Below are positions 5,498 through 8,102 of a stretch of DNA of 8,102 nucleotides, in pieces (positions within the stretch are counted from its first letter, which is position 1; each line of letters opens with the position of its first letter). The position numbers and the translations under genes were made by a program. The DNA comes from an uncultured Ruminococcus sp. GTDB taxonomy: Bacteria; Bacillota; Clostridia; Oscillospirales; Acutalibacteraceae. The notes under the pieces are model-generated. The model ran no database searches, was not told the origin of the DNA, and was given only the letters and a program-made list of their open reading frames with translations. The stretch spans positions 1 to 8,102 of the forward strand of contig CADBSZ010000018.1 of the NCBI GenBank assembly GCA_902797525.1, read 5' to 3'.

Positions 5498-8102
5498 ATG
5501 GCAAATGATAAAATTATCGTCAGGGGCGCCAAGGAGCATAACCTGAAAAATATCAGCGTGGAAATTCCGCGCAATCAGCTGGTGGTCATCACGGGTCTGT
5601 CCGGCTCGGGCAAAAGCTCGCTCGCGTTCGACACCATCTATGCCGAGGGCCAGCGCCGCTATGTCGAGAGCCTATCAAGCTACGCGCGCATGTTCCTCGG
5701 TCAAATGGACAAGCCGAACGTCGAGAGCATCGAGGGACTGTCGCCGGCAATTTCCATCGACCAAAAAACCACCTCCAAAAATCCGCGTTCCACCGTGGGC
5801 ACCGTCACGGAAATCTATGACTATCTGCGCCTGCTTTACGCGCGAATCGGCGTGCCGCACTGCACCGTCTGCGGCAGAGAAATCCGCCAGCAGACCGTCG
5901 ATCAAATCGTTGACAAGGTGTTGTCCTACGAGCAGGGCAGCAAAATTCAGCTGCTTGCGCCGGTTGTTCGCGGTCGAAAGGGCGAACACCAAAAGGTGCT
6001 CGACTCCGCACGCAAGTCGGGCTATGCGCGCGTGCGCGTGGACGGCATCACCTATGATTTGTCCGAGAATATTCCGATAGAGAAAAATAAAAAGCATAAT
6101 ATCGAGGTTGTCGTCGACCGCCTGGTCATCAAGCCCGACATCGCCTCGCGCCTGTCCGACAGCGTGGAAACCGCCTCAAAGCTCGGCGGCGGACTGGTGA
6201 TTGTCAGCTTTGTCGGCGGCGAGGACGTCACCTTCTCGCAAAAATACGCCTGCCCCGAGCACGGCGTCAGCATTGAGGATTTGTCGCCGCGCATGTTCTC
6301 CTTCAACAACCCCTTCGGCGCGTGCCCCAAATGCACGGGCTTGGGCGTGTTCCTCAAAATTGACGAGAACAAAATCATTCCCGACCCCGAAAAAAGCATT
6401 GCGCAAAACGGCATTAAGGGCAGCGGCTGGGCGATGGAGGGCAGCCAAATCGCCGCGATGTATATGGAAGCCCTCGCGCGCCGCTACAAGTTTTCGCTCA
6501 CGCAGCCGATTAAGGAGATTCCGCGCGACGTTATTGAAAAAATCCTCTACGGCACGGGCGACGAAAAGCTCACCATTCACCGCCGCTCCGCCTATGGCAG
6601 CGGTACCTATCAGCATGTGTTCGAGGGTGTGATTACCAACCTCGACCGCCGCTATCACGAAACCAATTCCAACTGGATTAAGGACGAAATCCGCACCTAT
6701 ATGTCCGAGATTCCGTGCGACGAATGCAGGGGAGAGCGCCTTTCCAAAGAGAGCCTCGCCGTCACCGTCGGCGGCATCAACATTTCCGACCTCTGCAAAA
6801 TGTCCGTTGTGGACGCGCTCGATTTCATTGAGCATTTGGAGCTGAGCGAAAAGGAGCGAATCATCGGCGCGGAAATCATCAAGGAAATCATCGAGCGCCT
6901 CAACTTTTTGAAGAGCGTGGGACTGGGCTATCTCACCCTGTCGCGTTCGTCGGGCACCCTCAGCGGCGGCGAAAGCCAGCGCATTCGCCTTGCCACCCAA
7001 ATCGGCAGCTCGCTGATGGGCGTGCTCTATATCCTCGACGAGCCGAGCATCGGTTTGCACCAGCGCGACAATGAAAAGCTACTCGGCACGCTCAAACGCC
7101 TGCGCGACCTCGGCAACACGGTCATCGTCGTTGAGCACGACGAGGAAACCATGTACGCCGCCGACACCATTGTGGACGTCGGCCCCGGCGCGGGCATTCA
7201 CGGCGGCGAAATTGTCTGCACGGGCGACGCCGAAGCGATTAAAGCCTGCGCGCAGTCCGTTACGGGACAGTATCTCAGCGGCAAGCGCGCCGTTCCCGTG
7301 CCCGAAAAACGCCGCAAGGGCAACGGAAAATATCTGGAAATCCGCGGCGCTGCGGAAAACAACCTCAAAAACATCAACGTCAAAATTCCGCTCGGCGAGC
7401 TGGTGTGCGTCACGGGCGTTTCCGGCTCGGGCAAAAGCTCGCTGATTAACGAAATCCTCTACAAAACCCTTGCGCGCGAGCTCAACCGCGCCAAAACCGT
7501 CTCGGGCAGGCACAAGGAGATTGTCGGCATCGACAACCTCGACAAGGTCATCGAAATCGACCAAAGCCCCATCGGGCGCACGCCGCGCTCAAATCCGGCG
7601 ACCTACACGGGCGTGTTCAACGACATCCGCGCGCTGTTCGCCGAAACGCAGGACGCCAAAATGCGCGGCTTCAATCAGAGCCGCTTTTCGTTCAACGTCA
7701 AGGGCGGCAGGTGCGAGGCGTGCCAGGGCGACGGCATTATCAAGATTGAAATGCATTTTCTCTCCGACGTTTACGTGCCCTGCGAGGTGTGCAAGGGCAA
7801 GCGCTACAACCGCGAAACCCTTGAGGTGAAATACAAGGGCAAGTCGATTAACGACGTGCTCGAAATGAGCGTGGAGGAGGGCATGACCTTCTTCTCGAAT
7901 ATTCCCAAAATCCACCGCAAGCTCAAAACCCTGTTTGACGTGGGCTTGGGCTACATCAAGCTCGGCCAGCCTGCCACCACCCTTTCGGGCGGCGAGGCGC
8001 AGCGCGTGAAGCTTGCCACCGAGCTGTCAAAGCGCAGCACCGGCAAGACGATTTATATTCTCGACGAGCCGACCACAGGTCTGCATATCGCGGACGTTCA
8101 CA
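5498..8102 (+). CDS. uvrA: UvrABC excision nuclease subunit A (3' end outside window)
   Basis: UvrA is the dimeric ATPase that finds bulky DNA lesions and loads UvrB in nucleotide excision repair. The window holds 868 codons of a protein normally near 940, so about 70-75 residues are missing at the C-terminus. Two ABC modules are visible. Walker A motifs are GLSGSGKSS (33-41) and GVSGSGKSS (640-648). Signatures are LSGGE (488-492) and LSGGE (829-833). Walker B ends are LDEPS (513-517) and LDEPTTGLH (855-863). The zinc module of the second half has Cys739/742 and Cys762/765. The first-half module has Cys252, His255, Cys276 and Cys279, so one usual cysteine is histidine. Further CxxC pairs at 122/125 and 407/410 could form a third metal site. 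GGAAAGAG lies 7 bases before the ATG. The gene has its own promoter, and uvrB, often adjacent in Firmicutes, is not in the window. Confidence 0.97.
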   Translation, partial: MANDKIIVRGAKEHNLKNISVEIPRNQLVVITGLSGSGKSSLAFDTIYAEGQRRYVESLSSYARMFLGQMDKPNVESIEGLSPAISIDQKTTSKNPRSTVGTVTEIYDYLRLLYARIGVPHCTVCGREIRQQTVDQIVDKVLSYEQGSKIQLLAPVVRGRKGEHQKVLDSARKSGYARVRVDGITYDLSENIPIEKNKKHNIEVVVDRLVIKPDIASRLSDSVETASKLGGGLVIVSFVGGEDVTFSQKYACPEHGVSIEDLSPRMFSFNNPFGACPKCTGLGVFLKIDENKIIPDPEKSIAQNGIKGSGWAMEGSQIAAMYMEALARRYKFSLTQPIKEIPRDVIEKILYGTGDEKLTIHRRSAYGSGTYQHVFEGVITNLDRRYHETNSNWIKDEIRTYMSEIPCDECRGERLSKESLAVTVGGINISDLCKMSVVDALDFIEHLELSEKERIIGAEIIKEIIERLNFLKSVGLGYLTLSRSSGTLSGGESQRIRLATQIGSSLMGVLYILDEPSIGLHQRDNEKLLGTLKRLRDLGNTVIVVEHDEETMYAADTIVDVGPGAGIHGGEIVCTGDAEAIKACAQSVTGQYLSGKRAVPVPEKRRKGNGKYLEIRGAAENNLKNINVKIPLGELVCVTGVSGSGKSSLINEILYKTLARELNRAKTVSGRHKEIVGIDNLDKVIEIDQSPIGRTPRSNPATYTGVFNDIRALFAETQDAKMRGFNQSRFSFNVKGGRCEACQGDGIIKIEMHFLSDVYVPCEVCKGKRYNRETLEVKYKGKSINDVLEMSVEEGMTFFSNIPKIHRKLKTLFDVGLGYIKLGQPATTLSGGEAQRVKLATELSKRSTGKTIYILDEPTTGLHIADVH

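Noticed and set aside
6176..7060. 294-codon minus-strand frame inside uvrA
   Set aside because: It is opposite conserved UvrA sequence, has no family resemblance and no convincing ribosome binding site, and is best explained as a codon-bias shadow.
1..8102. Undescribed defence, mobile or biosynthetic system
   Set aside because: All coding space is taken by five well-known housekeeping genes with intact motifs. I saw no transposase, integrase, CRISPR-type repeats, tRNA, attachment site or abrupt composition change.

Overview
The window is an ordinary, gene-dense housekeeping segment of a bacterial chromosome. Every credible gene lies on the plus strand. The order tilS-hpt-ftsH is a classic Bacillota (Firmicutes) arrangement. 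The strong Shine-Dalgarno sites, the TTG start on ftsH, the moderately high GC and the GCG/CGC-rich codon use point to a fairly GC-rich member of the Clostridia, perhaps of the Oscillospirales/Ruminococcaceae type. The assignment within Clostridia is inference; no rRNA or lineage marker is present.

Layout: bases 1-134 hold a possible C-terminal tail of an unidentified upstream gene, a very strong inverted repeat (14-49), a short tandem heptamer (107-120) and the dnaB ribosome binding site. Then come dnaB (135-1508, replicative helicase), tilS (1501-2799, tRNA-Ile lysidine synthetase), hpt (2792-3328, hypoxanthine phosphoribosyltransferase) and ftsH (3368-5302, membrane AAA+ zinc protease). 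dnaB/tilS and tilS/hpt each overlap by exactly 8 bases (ATG-NN-TAA), and hpt/ftsH are separated by 39 bases with no terminator. These four genes therefore look like one transcription unit, closed by a clear intrinsic terminator at 5341-5378. A 195-base intergenic region follows. It holds a heptamer repeat, the terminator, a 12-base perfect palindrome with a weak LexA-like site, and a near-consensus extended -10 promoter. That promoter drives uvrA (5498 to beyond the window end), the damage-recognition ATPase of nucleotide excision repair. About 868 residues of uvrA are present and roughly the last 70-75 are cut off.

Together the genes cover chromosome unwinding, decoding of AUA codons, purine salvage, membrane protein quality control and DNA repair. 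I found no mobile element, CRISPR array, tRNA or rRNA, and no cluster suggesting a new system. The parts least explained are the hairpin at 14-49, the small regulatory-looking elements before uvrA, and the joining of dnaB to the tilS-hpt-ftsH operon.
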